From assembly GCF_009695815.1 (NCBI RefSeq), contig NZ_VUNE01000002.1, positions 186,001 to 250,000 of the forward strand: a stretch of 64,000 nt of DNA, written 5' to 3'. This document shows, piece after piece, positions 13,714 through 24,105 of the stretch (its first letter is position 1; each line of letters begins with the position of its first letter). The notes below the pieces were generated by a model that saw only the letters and a list, made by a program, of their open reading frames with translations, did not search any database and was not told where the DNA came from. This DNA comes from Peptostreptococcus porci (GTDB lineage: Bacteria > Bacillota > Clostridia > Peptostreptococcales > Peptostreptococcaceae). Both the position numbers and the translations under genes were made by a program.

Positions 13714-13758
13714 TACTAATCCTCCTCTCAAAATAATACAAATCGTTACGACTTGCTA

Positions 13759-14037
<279 letters not shown>

Positions 14038-14171
14038 TTACCTAATCTTGTTAATCTTATTAATTTGACATATTCTTTTTATTTAAAAGTACTAATTTCT
14101 AATAATTTACTAATCGACTTTAATATTTACTTATCGATTTTCGTATTTTTCCAATCAAAAAAAAATTAATT

Positions 14172-14876
14172 TTACTCATCTGCTGTACTACCGACAAATA
14201 CCATTGTCAACATTATAAATATAAAAGCCTGCAATGTTCCTGCAAATAAGTCAAAATACATATGCAGTGGCATCGGTATTACTAACTGACCTATTGGTAT
14301 CTTCACATTTGGAATCAATGTTGAAACAAATCCCAATAGCTTATAAAGTAAAGACATAATAATCGCACCACCCAAAATATTACCAAATGGACGGAAACTC
14401 AATGAAATAGGCCTTGCAATTTCACCGATAATATTTAATGGCGCCATTATAGGTGTCGGTTCAAGCAAGGATTTAAAATATTTTCCTCCTTGGAATTTAA
14501 CTCCCATAAAGTAAATCATGAAAACTGTAATTCCTGCCCATGCAACTGTTGTATCTAGATCTGTAGTTGGAGATCTTAATCCCAACAATCCAATTAGATT
14601 TGAGGTTGCGAAAAACATGAATATGCTTCCAATATACGCAATGATCCAAGGTGCATTTTCAATGAATCTCTTTCCCATAGTATCAGTGACAAGATTTCTC
14701 AGACCATCGACTGCCATTTCAACAAGCACCTGTCTTTTTGTAGTAGGCACCTCTTTAAGATCTCTAGTCAAATACAATGAAAGCAATATCAAAAAAATCA
14801 TAATCAACCATTGAACGACTATTGTTTCACTTAACTTGAAGCCACCAAAATAAAGGATATATTTCGCTTGATACAT
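14172..14876 (-). CDS. atpB: F-type ATP synthase subunit a
   Basis: Membrane stator, 234 aa with five or six hydrophobic helices. The essential Arg is in ISLSFRPFGNILGG, where FRPFGN replaces the more common LRLFGN. Near the C-terminus PMPLHMYFDLFAGTLQAFIF is typical of subunit a. It forms the ion half-channels with the c-ring. The next gene, atpE, begins after a 152-base A/T-rich gap, an often seen arrangement that may help set the high c stoichiometry. Confidence 0.96.
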   Translation of the reverse strand: MYQAKYILYFGGFKLSETIVVQWLIMIFLILLSLYLTRDLKEVPTTKRQVLVEMAVDGLRNLVTDTMGKRFIENAPWIIAYIGSIFMFFATSNLIGLLGLRSPTTDLDTTVAWAGITVFMIYFMGVKFQGGKYFKSLLEPTPIMAPLNIIGEIARPISLSFRPFGNILGGAIIMSLLYKLLGFVSTLIPNVKIPIGQLVIPMPLHMYFDLFAGTLQAFIFIMLTMVFVGSTADE

Positions 14877-14878
14877 AA

Positions 14879-15271
14879 TCAGTCCTCCTTCCCTTTATTT
14901 AATTTTGATAGCAGCTGTTGAACCTTTATTACAATATTTGTGCTTATTAGCCCGACAGCAACTGTGTAAATGTTAATATGTTTTGAGACTGCTGCAAATA
15001 TCAAAATTGCACCATAAAGTAGGATTCTTGACATATAACCCAGACTAGCCCAAAGCTTCGCATTGGTCTTTTTATCTACAACAGATTCTATATTTCTCGC
15101 CATCATAAACAAAGCCACCATTGCTACCAAGCTTCCTGCAATCAATCCCCCAACATATTTAATTGAAAAGTACTTGAGAAAAAACAGAATAATTGCCACA
15201 ATAATATCATATACAACTATTCCCTTATATATTTTCACCAAGTTTTCTAACAACTGTTTATCCAAAAGCAT
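14879..15271 (-). CDS. atpI: ATP synthase subunit I (AtpI)
   Basis: 130 aa integral membrane protein with four predicted helices (approximately residues 20-38, 42-60, 78-95, 100-118). AtpI-type proteins assist c-ring assembly. A longer reading frame opens at 15484, but its first 71 residues only shadow the upstream atpZ gene. ATG 15271 has GAGGAAG before it and overlaps the atpZ stop as TGATG, so it is the real start. Confidence 0.9.
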   Translation of the reverse strand: MLLDKQLLENLVKIYKGIVVYDIIVAIILFFLKYFSIKYVGGLIAGSLVAMVALFMMARNIESVVDKKTNAKLWASLGYMSRILLYGAILIFAAVSKHINIYTVAVGLISTNIVIKVQQLLSKLNKGKED

Positions 15272-15501
15272 CACTTCCTCTTTTTCATAAATGGTAACAG
15301 AGTTCTGTATACTCCACAAAACGCACTTCCAATACCAATAAAAATAAAAATCAATGTGAATACAGGAGAAGTCGAAAATTTTGAATCCAGAAATCTTCCA
15401 AAAAAGCCACATCCAAAAATACACACAACTACAATTATTCCAAGCTGCGATATTAAAGAAAAAGATCTCATTGCTTCTACCCAAACACTTTTCTTTGACA
15501 T
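15271..15501 (-). CDS. AtpZ/AtpI family protein
   Basis: 76 aa, two membrane helices (about residues 17-35 and 45-65) separated by a short polar loop FGRFLDSKF. Small proteins of this type open F-ATPase operons in many anaerobes and help assembly, possibly with Mg2+ or Ca2+ handling as proposed for AtpZ. First gene of the operon; its stop overlaps the atpI start. Confidence 0.87.
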   Translation of the reverse strand: MSKKSVWVEAMRSFSLISQLGIIVVVCIFGCGFFGRFLDSKFSTSPVFTLIFIFIGIGSAFCGVYRTLLPFMKKRK

Positions 15502-15581
15502 TGTTTTACCTCACACCTCTATATATTCACTCACCTTCACACACAACAAATCAAATACTTATCTTATGATTTGACTAATAT

Positions 15582-15612
15582 ATAATACCATAAATTCATA
15601 ATTTCTGTCCAA
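15582..15612 (-). promoter_or_regulatory. Candidate promoter of the atp operon
   Basis: On the minus strand TTGGAC, 19 bases, then TATTAT preceded by TGG (extended -10). It lies about 85 bases before atpZ. Spacing is long, so this is only a candidate. Confidence 0.35.
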
Positions 15613-15869
15613 ATAATAATAGAATATACGGTGAATTATTATTGAATTTTTGACACAATTTCATTTTAAATATGTATCGACTATGTTAAACATTCATAGT
15701 ATTTTTTATCATAATTTTTATCATAGTTATTATATACCCTATAAATTATAATCACTATCAAATTATTTGTATTTTTTGTACAAATACTACAATTCTTTTT
15801 CTATTTTACCATCAACGCTAAATATTATACAACCAATATTTAAACAACCGGATTTGATACCTTAAAAAC

Positions 15870-15906
15870 AGAAAAAGAGCGACTTTAGCAAATGCCAACG
15901 TCACTC
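15870..15906 (-). terminator. Intrinsic terminator of upp
   Basis: GAGTGAC pairs with GTCGCTC on the minus strand and is followed by TTTTTC. It lies about 90 bases beyond the upp stop. Confidence 0.65.
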
Positions 15907-15992
15907 CATCTCTAAAAAACAAAATATATCAATATTGTAACCTAGAGTAAAAACACATAATTAGATTACAAAAATCAAAATCTTGTCGTATA

Positions 15993-16631
<639 letters not shown>

Positions 16632-16816
16632 CTAATTTAATAAAAACTTATATTATCAATGCTACCTGCATTAATTTCTGTCTATGATATTATAAAACGT
16701 ATTTTGCATTTTATCAACAATTTATCAGTAAATTATCGACAAAAAACCACAAATATTTCAATTGCACCTTAATTAATAAAAAAAATAATAGTAATAAATC
16801 ATATTTTATTTCATTT

Positions 16817-17263
16817 CTAAAGGTCGTTACTTTCAATCTCTGTTATTTTATCAACTCTTGATTGATGTCTTCCACCTTCAAACGAAGAATTTAAATATGC
16901 ATCAACGATGTCTAGCCCAAGTCCAATGCCAGTAACTCTCTCTCCAAGTGCAATCATATTTGCATCATTGTGTGCTTTTGTCATACGTGCTGAGAAAGTA
17001 TCTCCCAGAGTTGCACATCTTATACCTTTGACCTTATTTGCAGCGATACCTATTCCAATGCCAGTTCCACAGACCAAAATACCACATTCAGACTCTTTAT
17101 CTGCTACCGATTTCGCAGCCTTATACGCAAAATCCGGATAGTCCACAGAATCAGTTGTGTCCGTACCAAAATCCAAAACTTCGTACCCTTTCTTTTCAAG
17201 ATGATTTTTAATGGCATTTTTCAAATTCAAGCCACCATGATCACAAGCCAATGCTATTTTCAT
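16817..17263 (-). CDS. rpiB: Ribose-5-phosphate isomerase B
   Basis: 148 aa RpiB/LacAB family sugar-phosphate isomerase linking ribose 5-phosphate and ribulose 5-phosphate. Seen: ALACDHGG at the N-terminus, the catalytic Cys region GILVCGTGIGIGIAANK, and DANMIALGERV. ATG 17263 follows TTGGAGGAA. Complements the split transketolase in the pentose phosphate pathway. Confidence 0.96.
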   Translation of the reverse strand: MKIALACDHGGLNLKNAIKNHLEKKGYEVLDFGTDTTDSVDYPDFAYKAAKSVADKESECGILVCGTGIGIGIAANKVKGIRCATLGDTFSARMTKAHNDANMIALGERVTGIGLGLDIVDAYLNSSFEGGRHQSRVDKITEIESNDL

Positions 17264-17293
17264 ATTTTTCCTCCAATTAAAAATAAATTTTTT

Positions 17294-18367
17294 CTATACA
17301 AACTTGTATCCAGCAGATTTCTTCAATCTATTCATTATGGCAACACCAATCCCCGTTTCTTCAAAGGTTTCAGCATATGCCACATCAATATTTCTTCTAT
17401 CCAAATCTATCAATACATCAAATAGATTTCTCGCAACCTCTTCATAAGTACAACCCAAAGAAAGCACATGAACATTTTTAAATTTCAGCTTTAATTCCTC
17501 AAATCTAGAAATATTTTGTTTCATACACAATATTGCAATCTTCTTTTCGTCGTTGGCTCTCATTTCCAATAAAAATTCCGACAACTCGACAAACCTGTCG
17601 ATACCACCAGTCACCATAAATATATTTGCATTAGGTGAATAATGCTTGTATTTCATACCAGGTGCTTTTGCCTTTATATTATCGTCATGAGAAGAAAGCG
17701 ACGGATCAAGTATCACATCTCCAAGAACTTCCTTCAACATCTCCAATGTAATCGCACCCGGTCTCAAAACCATCGGAACATCATCAGAAAGATCGACTAT
17801 TGTTGATTCAACACCAAAATCACAAAAACCTCCTACTAAAATCCCATCCACTCTGCCATCCATATCGGCTATAATATGCTCTGGTTTCGTTGGAGAAGGC
17901 TTCCCAGACAGATTTGCTGATGGTGCGGCGATTGGAACTCCAGAGGCTTTTATCAATGCTCTTGCAACCTTATCTGATGGCATCCTAATCGCAACCGTAT
18001 CCAAGCCACCACTCGTCACTTTTGGAATCAAGTCGGATTTTTTAAAAACAATTGTCAAGGGTCCCGGCCAAAATCTATCAATCAATTTTTTTGCTCTCTC
18101 ATCCATATCCACTACTAATGGATTGATATCTTCTCTCTCAGCTACGTGAACGAGCAATGGATTGTCACTTGGACGTCCTTTTGCTATATATATTTTAGAG
18201 GCAGCTTGTTCATCTAGTGCATTTGCACCCAAACCATAGACTGTCTCTGTTGGAAAAATCACTGTTTTCCCATCTGCAAGCATTTTGCCAAACTGTTCTA
18301 CCACCTTGCTGTCGATATTGTCTGGATCAATTTTTTCAATCAATGTATTTTTTTTCATAAATTCCAT
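17294..18367 (-). CDS. L-threonylcarbamoyladenylate synthase (Sua5 type)
   Basis: Makes the threonylcarbamoyl-AMP used for t6A in tRNA. 357 aa: YrdC/Sua5 domain (about 20-210, with PTETVYGLGANA, KGRPSDNPLLVHV, GVPIAAPSANLSGKPSPT) plus the C-terminal Sua5 domain, so it is the long Sua5 form. ATG 18367 is chosen for its GAGAGTG ribosome binding site; the ATG at 18397 has none. It follows prfA, as in many Firmicutes. Confidence 0.94.
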   Translation of the reverse strand: MEFMKKNTLIEKIDPDNIDSKVVEQFGKMLADGKTVIFPTETVYGLGANALDEQAASKIYIAKGRPSDNPLLVHVAEREDINPLVVDMDERAKKLIDRFWPGPLTIVFKKSDLIPKVTSGGLDTVAIRMPSDKVARALIKASGVPIAAPSANLSGKPSPTKPEHIIADMDGRVDGILVGGFCDFGVESTIVDLSDDVPMVLRPGAITLEMLKEVLGDVILDPSLSSHDDNIKAKAPGMKYKHYSPNANIFMVTGGIDRFVELSEFLLEMRANDEKKIAILCMKQNISRFEELKLKFKNVHVLSLGCTYEEVARNLFDVLIDLDRRNIDVAYAETFEETGIGVAIMNRLKKSAGYKFV

Positions 18368-18526
18368 ATTATCACTCTCGCAATTCTTCATATTCACTAA
18401 GTATTCACTAAAAAAAGAGGTCTACAAAAAATTTTTATTTCAATAAGCATCACCTTATTATCAATTCTAATAAAAACTCTTTTTTGTAAAACCTCCTTCA
18501 CAAGAAATTATCTTAATAAAATTATC

Positions 18527-19594
18527 CTAGTAAATAGAAGACATTTTTTCAGTCTGATCAACTGTAATCAACGCATCTATCATTTCATCTAAATCACCAT
18601 CGATAAATGAATCAAGCTTATAAAGTGTCAAATTGATTCTATGATCACTAACTCTCCCTTGTGGGAAATTATACGTTCTGATTCTTTCAGATCTATCTCC
18701 AGATCCTACTTGACTCTTTCTTTCAGCAGCAATTTCTTTTTGTTGTTCAGCCAGTGCCTTGTCATAAAGTCTTGCCTTCAATATTTTCATAGCCTTTTCC
18801 TTATTTTTTAGCTGCGACTTTTCATCTTGGCATGAAACAACTTCTCCAGTAGGTATATGTGTTATTCTAACGGCTGAGTCCGTAGTATTAACACTCTGTC
18901 CACCATTTCCAGATGCTCTAAACACATCCACTCTGATATCTTCAGGACTGATATCTATTTCGACATCCTCAACTTCTGGTAATACGGCTACTGTTGCAGT
19001 AGAGGTGTGTATACGTCCTCCAGATTCAGTTGTAGGTATTCTCTGAACTCTGTGAACGCCAGATTCATACTTCAATCTCGAATAAGCACCCTTACCCTTT
19101 ATCATAAATGAAACTTCCTTAAATCCACCTACTCCAGTATCATTGGATCCAAGAAAAGATGTTTTCCATCCTCTTCTTTCTGCGTATCTAGAATACATTC
19201 TAAACAAGTCGCCCGCAAATAGAGCAGCTTCGTCTCCACCTGCACCACCTCTAATTTCGACAATAACGTCTTTATCATCATTAGGGTCCTTAGGAACCAA
19301 TAAAATTTTTAATTCATTTTCAATTTGCTTTACACTTTCTTCCGCTTCTGACAATTCCATCTTTGCAAGCTCTCTTAGTTCTTCATCACTTTCCTCTTCC
19401 AATATCTGCTTTGATTCAGCTATTGTATTGCTCACATCTCTATATTCTCTATATTTTAAAACGATAGGTTCTAATTCAGATGTTTCTTTCATAAGTTTCT
19501 GCCAAGTTGGTTGATCACTAATAATCTCAGGATCAGCAACTTTTTCGTTTAACTCATTGTATTTGTCTTCCAAAACTCTAAGTTTATCTAGCAT
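18527..19594 (-). CDS. prfA: Peptide chain release factor 1
   Basis: Recognises UAA and UAG. 355 aa, normal length. The GGQ motif sits in [18 protein letters not shown], and the anticodon-like PxT element is present as RIPTTESGG in the same region as usual. ATG 19594 follows AAAGGTG. The gene for its methyltransferase PrmC, which commonly lies directly upstream, is not here; brnQ occupies that place. Confidence 0.97.
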   Translation of the reverse strand: MLDKLRVLEDKYNELNEKVADPEIISDQPTWQKLMKETSELEPIVLKYREYRDVSNTIAESKQILEEESDEELRELAKMELSEAEESVKQIENELKILLVPKDPNDDKDVIVEIRGGAGGDEAALFAGDLFRMYSRYAERRGWKTSFLGSNDTGVGGFKEVSFMIKGKGAYSRLKYESGVHRVQRIPTTESGGRIHTSTATVAVLPEVEDVEIDISPEDIRVDVFRASGNGGQSVNTTDSAVRITHIPTGEVVSCQDEKSQLKNKEKAMKILKARLYDKALAEQQKEIAAERKSQVGSGDRSERIRTYNFPQGRVSDHRINLTLYKLDSFIDGDLDEMIDALITVDQTEKMSSIY

Positions 19595-19926
19595 TCATAT
19601 CACCTTTCTAATTGTAGATTGAAATTTTCTAATACAAGCCTAAAAACACTAAATAAAATTATTTATAAACTCGTACAAGCTTTAATTATCAACTTTAATA
19701 TAATTTTTACCTAATTAAAAATTATACCATAAAACATTATAATTCTCAAGTGCAAGTAGCCAATATAAGACAAAAAATCAACATTCCGATTTTTAGTTAT
19801 AAATAATAAAACAGAGGCTTGAAAACCAAGCCTCTGTTTTATTATTTAATTAATTTTATTTACGACTTATTATAAATCTAGTTAAAGTTAATATTCAATA
19901 AAACTAATTGATATTATGCGTATTTA
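19595..19926. other. Intergenic region between prfA and brnQ
   Basis: 332 A/T-rich bases. The only clear element is the 21-bp palindromic terminator at 19801-19847; the rest must include the prfA promoter, which I cannot place confidently. Confidence 0.6.
19801..19847. terminator. Bidirectional terminator, perfect 21-bp inverted repeat
   Basis: AAATAATAAAACAGAGGCTTG is followed by a 5-base loop and its exact complement. It has A/T tracts on both sides. It lies 80 bases beyond the brnQ stop on the minus strand. Confidence 0.92.
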
Positions 19927-21222
19927 CTATGCGTTTGCAACGTCCTTTGATTTACCTTTGAATATAAATCCTAATACACCAGCTATGATAGTAGGAACCA
20001 TCCAGTTAAATCCAAAGCTTGCTAATGGTAAGCTATTTACAAATCCAAAAGCTGGTACTTTTGTTGATAATAATGTCATTGTTGATATTATTACAGACAT
20101 ACCTGCTGCAAATTTGTACACCATGTCACTTTTAATTTTTTCTTTGAAGAATACCAATACTATTAGAACAATTGAAGGTGGATATACTATTGTCAATATT
20201 GGGTTTGCAATCTTAACAAGTCCACTAACACCCATTGTAGCTGCTGCTGCTGCAAATATACAAACGAACAACACACACTTAGCATAGCTAACCTTATTCT
20301 TAGAAAGCATTGATAAGTATTCCGCAGTTGCAGAAGTAAGACCAATTGAAGTAGTAAGACAAGCAAGAGAAACTGCTATTGCCAATACTATCTTTCCAGT
20401 GTTTCCTAACAACATTTGAGTAATATTTACTATAACCTGTGATTGCTTTACACTTTCGTCGTATACAGTTGACACTGTTGAACCTAAGTAAGTCAAACCA
20501 CCGTATATTAATCCCAAGCCCACACAAGCGATCAAACCAGCTTTGATAAGTACAGATATCTGTTGCTTTGGCTCAGTGTAACCTTTATTTGAAAGAGTTA
20601 GCATAAGAACTGAACCAACTGCTATAGAAACGAAACAGTCCATAGTTTGGTAACCATCCATAATACCTCTCTTGAACACTTCATCAATCATTGGAGTTGC
20701 TGTTGGCTGACCCAAAGGAGATACAACTCCCTTTATGATAATTATTGATAAAGCCACAATCAAGAATGGAGTAAGAACCTGCCCAACTATATCGATAACC
20801 TTTGAAGGTCTAACAGTAAGTATATAAGTCAATGCGAAGAATATAACTACTACAATCACGATTGGCAAACCTTCTCCAAAAATAGGCATTATACCCATTT
20901 CATATGTTGTCGCACCAGTTCTAGGTATAACTAACAACGGACCAACACACATTATGTCTGCAAAACTTAATAATATTGCAGGAACTCTTCCTATTCTACC
21001 AAATAATTCCATTATTTCACCACGACAATATGCAATTGCAATTACCGCTAAAAGTGCAAGACCAGCATCGGCAAACGTAAACCCTGCAAATGCAGTAAAC
21101 CACTGTGGACCTGCTATTATCCCCAAATATGGTGGGAATATCAAGTTACCTGCACCAAAGAACATCGCAAATAAGGCAAAACCAAACGTAAAGATGTCCT
21201 TTAAACTACTTTTGTTGCTCAT
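19927..21222 (-). CDS. brnQ: Branched-chain amino acid transport system II carrier protein
   Basis: LIV-II type Na+-coupled symporter for leucine, isoleucine and valine. 431 aa with about 12 hydrophobic helices. The N-terminal GFALFAMFFGAGNLIFPP is diagnostic of the family, and VGPLLVIPRTGATTYEMG follows. ATG 21222 has AAAGGAGG before it, and an excellent promoter lies at 21299-21327. A Na+ symporter fits with the sodium-type ATPase elsewhere in the window. No T-box or other leader element was found. Confidence 0.96.
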   Translation of the reverse strand: MSNKSSLKDIFTFGFALFAMFFGAGNLIFPPYLGIIAGPQWFTAFAGFTFADAGLALLAVIAIAYCRGEIMELFGRIGRVPAILLSFADIMCVGPLLVIPRTGATTYEMGIMPIFGEGLPIVIVVVIFFALTYILTVRPSKVIDIVGQVLTPFLIVALSIIIIKGVVSPLGQPTATPMIDEVFKRGIMDGYQTMDCFVSIAVGSVLMLTLSNKGYTEPKQQISVLIKAGLIACVGLGLIYGGLTYLGSTVSTVYDESVKQSQVIVNITQMLLGNTGKIVLAIAVSLACLTTSIGLTSATAEYLSMLSKNKVSYAKCVLFVCIFAAAAATMGVSGLVKIANPILTIVYPPSIVLIVLVFFKEKIKSDMVYKFAAGMSVIISTMTLLSTKVPAFGFVNSLPLASFGFNWMVPTIIAGVLGFIFKGKSKDVANA

Positions 21223-21298
21223 ATTTTTTCCTCCTTTAATTTATTTTATCATGTTGATAAAATACTTAACTATAACTAATTTTATAACTTACAATCAT

Positions 21299-21327
21299 AT
21301 TATAATTTTATTTTTTTAAGTTGTCAA
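21299..21327 (-). promoter_or_regulatory. Promoter of brnQ
   Basis: Perfect consensus on the minus strand: TTGACA, 17 bases, TATAAT. The -10 ends about 77 bases before the start codon. Confidence 0.8.
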
Positions 21328-21712
21328 GCTAAAATAATCATATTATATTTTTATTGTTAAAAAAATATTTTTAAATTCACTCCAATATTTTCCTTAATTA
21401 AATATAGCAATATCTGTATTTTTTGTATATTTCAACCTTTTTTTATCTGTGGAACATATAATTATTAACTAATGCATTTTTTGTTTTTCTGTTAAATACA
21501 ACCTACAAATAAGAGTGTTTCTTTTAAAAAATCTATTTTTTTGCTGTTTTACTAATATTCTTTATAATTTCGGAATATTTCGTTTTTTCAATCTTTAGTT
21601 AGTAATTTAACACTTGTTATGCTAAAAATAATTTCTAATAAATTATATAATCCATTTTTTTATGAATACTAACTATATAAACATAAAACAATATTTTTTG
21701 TTAATTTAACAA

Positions 21713-21763
21713 AAAATAAAAAAAGACATACCCTACATTCATATACGTAGAATGTGGGTATGC
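21713..21763 (-). terminator. Intrinsic terminator after the aminotransferase gene
   Basis: CATACCC-A-CATTC pairs with GAATG-TA-GGGTATG on the minus strand and is followed by a T-rich run (TCTTTTTTT). It starts 17 bases after the stop. Confidence 0.85.
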
Positions 21764-21779
21764 CTTTTATTCGAGTCTC

Positions 21780-22877
21780 TTATAATTCAGACCCAACTTT
21801 TTTATCTACTTCTAGCATTATCCTGATCATTTCCTCATAATCCTTGTTTAGATTAATCCTAACAGCATTAATCGACGTTCCATAATATCCTGAACAGCTG
21901 ACCACTCTCATCCCTGCATCAATAAATAACGCCTCTAAATCTATGCTTTCATCATCAACATAGTACATGCAAATTGGAACATTAAAGTTTGTGCAAGACA
22001 TTTTTATATTTTTAAGAGAAAGCCTCAGCTTATTCTTTACCTCTGACGCAATAATCTTAACTTTTTCCTCCCAGCCCGAATTGATTATCCTTGAACCTAA
22101 TATATTTCCAATAGATGTAGTTGAAAAAGGTATATTTACTTTTTTAAACACATCGACAATGGCTTTGTTTGCTATCAATACACCAATTCTGATACCTGCA
22201 GCTCCAAGACCTTTTGACAAGCTTCTCACGACTACTAAATTATCGTAGCTTTTCAATATAGAAACTGCGGAGTTTTTCACTTCCATATAATCTCCGTATG
22301 CCTCATCAATACATACCAAGCTATTAACATTCTTTGCAGCTTTCACTATTTTCTCAAGCTGTTCCAAATCTATGGTTTGACCAGTTGGATTGTTTGGGTT
22401 ATCTATGTATATATAAGAATTTGGATTGTTCTCAACGCAATACAAGAAATCCTTCAAATCAAACCTATAGTTATTTTCTTTCCTCAGATATACCGGAATA
22501 TACTCAGCACCATATGTGTTGAAATCATCGATAATAGCTGAAAATTGAGGTGCAATGCCGATTATCTTCTTTCCTACGCTAAGTAACATTCTATTGATTC
22601 CCATCAGAACTCCCATTGATCCACACGAAACAGCTACCATGCTTGTATCTATATCGGCAATGCTAGAAAATTTCTTTACAACTTCGTTTACCACCAAATC
22701 CTCAGAATGTGGGTACGAAGAAAAATCCAACAACTCCTCTTTACTGACATCCAATCCATCATAGCTTCCAAAAGGATTTTCGCCCAAAGAACAGTCCAAT
22801 TTAAACGGCTTTTCAGACAAATGCTCTGAATAGTCATTCCTTACTAGATTTATCAATCGCTCATTAATACCATACAT
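21780..22877 (-). CDS. Fold-type I pyridoxal phosphate aminotransferase (histidinol-phosphate aminotransferase-like)
   Basis: 365 aa. Seen: PNNPTGQTIDLEQLE (PLP-binding Asn), CIDEAYGDY (Asp binding the pyridine N) and RSLSKGLGAAGIRIG (Lys Schiff base, with the following Arg). The overall pattern is HisC/CobD-like, but no histidine or cobalamin genes are nearby. The context (BrnQ, class III enzyme, alanine racemase) suggests an amino-acid aminotransferase of unknown specificity. It follows the YkvI-type gene by 6 bases. Confidence 0.82.
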   Translation of the reverse strand: MYGINERLINLVRNDYSEHLSEKPFKLDCSLGENPFGSYDGLDVSKEELLDFSSYPHSEDLVVNEVVKKFSSIADIDTSMVAVSCGSMGVLMGINRMLLSVGKKIIGIAPQFSAIIDDFNTYGAEYIPVYLRKENNYRFDLKDFLYCVENNPNSYIYIDNPNNPTGQTIDLEQLEKIVKAAKNVNSLVCIDEAYGDYMEVKNSAVSILKSYDNLVVVRSLSKGLGAAGIRIGVLIANKAIVDVFKKVNIPFSTTSIGNILGSRIINSGWEEKVKIIASEVKNKLRLSLKNIKMSCTNFNVPICMYYVDDESIDLEALFIDAGMRVVSCSGYYGTSINAVRINLNKDYEEMIRIMLEVDKKVGSEL

Positions 22878-22883
22878 TTTTTA

Positions 22884-23996
22884 TCACCTAGATTCTATCT
22901 TTTCCATTTCATCCTTACCAGTTTTGCCACTTTTTTTCAAAGAAAATACCTTAAAGCATACCATCAATATTACAACAATACCTAAATATCCAGTATAAGG
23001 ATAAATAGTACCGACAAGCTTATCAAATGGCAATAAACCGCCCAATAGACCCAACACTGTTATAATGACTGCACTTACCTTAAATTTTTTGCTACCATCT
23101 TCTGAGAATCTGTTAGAGCATTGCCATAGAAGTGGCGCTGCTGTCGAGTAAATTCCCATTATCAATACAATAGAAAATACTTTTCCAACTATAGGACTTA
23201 TTCCATCTGCAATAACAAGCGTCGGAATAGATTTTGCAAACAGTACCTCTGCACGTGAGAATATCGCCAAAAACATTACTGTTGCTGCCAACATCAACGA
23301 AAAAGCACCTAATAAGCCACCTAAAATGGCATCTTTTCTATTTTCAGTAGTACCTCCCAAGCTAGCCAAGAAACCTATAATGATAATTACGTTGTATGCG
23401 GCATACAGAACCCCTGAAAATATCGCATTTGGAGCTGGCTTACTAAGCTGAGCTGTCTTTAAAAACTCTATTGATTCCGGTATATACTGAAAATTATTAA
23501 CTAATCCTACAACACCAACGAAAATTGTGAACACTATTATAATCGGACCTATTTTCCCCAATATTCCAGATAACTTATCCAAGCCAAAGAATACGCTAAC
23601 AAGTGATATTATAGCCATACCCACTCTACCTATATACGGATTTAAACCATAATATTCGGAAAGCGTCGCACCGGCGCCTGATATCATTACCACGAACACT
23701 CCAAAAAGGAAAAACGGAACAAAATAATCCAAAAACTTTCCTACATACTTACCAGTATATAATGTATATATCTTCATAGAGTCCTTTGGCTTTACAAGTC
23801 TACCTCTCTCAAGAGATTCAGCTCCAAGAAAAGCGAAAATTATCAACGACACAACTGCTCCCATCAATCCAGCCAAACCGTAAAAAGAAAAGAATTGCAT
23901 TATTTCTTGACCTGTTGCAAACCCCGAACCGATGATTGTTGCGACATACGAGCCTGCAAAAACCATTATTTTATTTATACTGTAATCTTTTTTCAT
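22884..23996 (-). CDS. YkvI-family membrane protein
   Basis: 370 aa with about ten hydrophobic helices. The N-terminus MVFAGSYVATIIGSGFATGQEIMQFF resembles the APC/NSS-fold transporter start and matches the uncharacterised YkvI family (COG3949). Substrate unknown; the neighbouring amino-acid enzymes make an amino acid likely. ATG 23996 has TTGGAGG 6 bases upstream; the longer reading to 24050 runs into the tandem repeat and is rejected. Confidence 0.85.
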   Translation of the reverse strand: MKKDYSINKIMVFAGSYVATIIGSGFATGQEIMQFFSFYGLAGLMGAVVSLIIFAFLGAESLERGRLVKPKDSMKIYTLYTGKYVGKFLDYFVPFFLFGVFVVMISGAGATLSEYYGLNPYIGRVGMAIISLVSVFFGLDKLSGILGKIGPIIIVFTIFVGVVGLVNNFQYIPESIEFLKTAQLSKPAPNAIFSGVLYAAYNVIIIIGFLASLGGTTENRKDAILGGLLGAFSLMLAATVMFLAIFSRAEVLFAKSIPTLVIADGISPIVGKVFSIVLIMGIYSTAAPLLWQCSNRFSEDGSKKFKVSAVIITVLGLLGGLLPFDKLVGTIYPYTGYLGIVVILMVCFKVFSLKKSGKTGKDEMEKIESR

Positions 23997-24011
23997 AAAG
24001 AACCTCCAATT

Positions 24012-24105
24012 ACCATGCTTTATCTTTAAGTTACCATGCTTTTTTAGCAATCATACTTTTTTAGCAATCACACTTTTTTAGCAACCATACTTTTTTAGTT
24101 ACCAT
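24012..24105. repeat. 17-bp tandem repeat spanning the 3' end of the class III aminotransferase gene
   Basis: Four clear units of ACTTTTTTAGCAATCAT (24038-24054, 24055-24071, 24072-24088, 24089-24105) with one to three changes each, plus a degenerate fifth at 24012-24037. The unit nearest the gene contains the stop codon (24099-24101). Confidence 0.9.

Larger units (their letters stand above)
15502..15992. other. Intergenic region between upp and the atp operon
   Basis: 491 A/T-rich bases. Holds the upp terminator (15870-15906), a short hairpin ACTATG/CATAGT near 15679-15700 and the candidate atp promoter (15582-15612). No gene seen. Confidence 0.6.
21223..21779. other. Intergenic region upstream of brnQ
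   Basis: 557 bases, very A/T-rich. Holds the brnQ promoter (21299-21327) and the terminator of the aminotransferase gene (21713-21763). Nothing else was recognised in 21330-21710. Confidence 0.6.

Noticed and set aside
15272-15484. N-terminal extension of atpI to 201 residues
   Set aside because: These codons overlap atpZ in another frame; the ribosome binding site and the TGATG coupling support the start at 15271.
21223-21779. T-box or amino-acid riboswitch in front of brnQ
   Set aside because: No T-box core sequence; the promoter lies only about 77 bases before the start, leaving no room.
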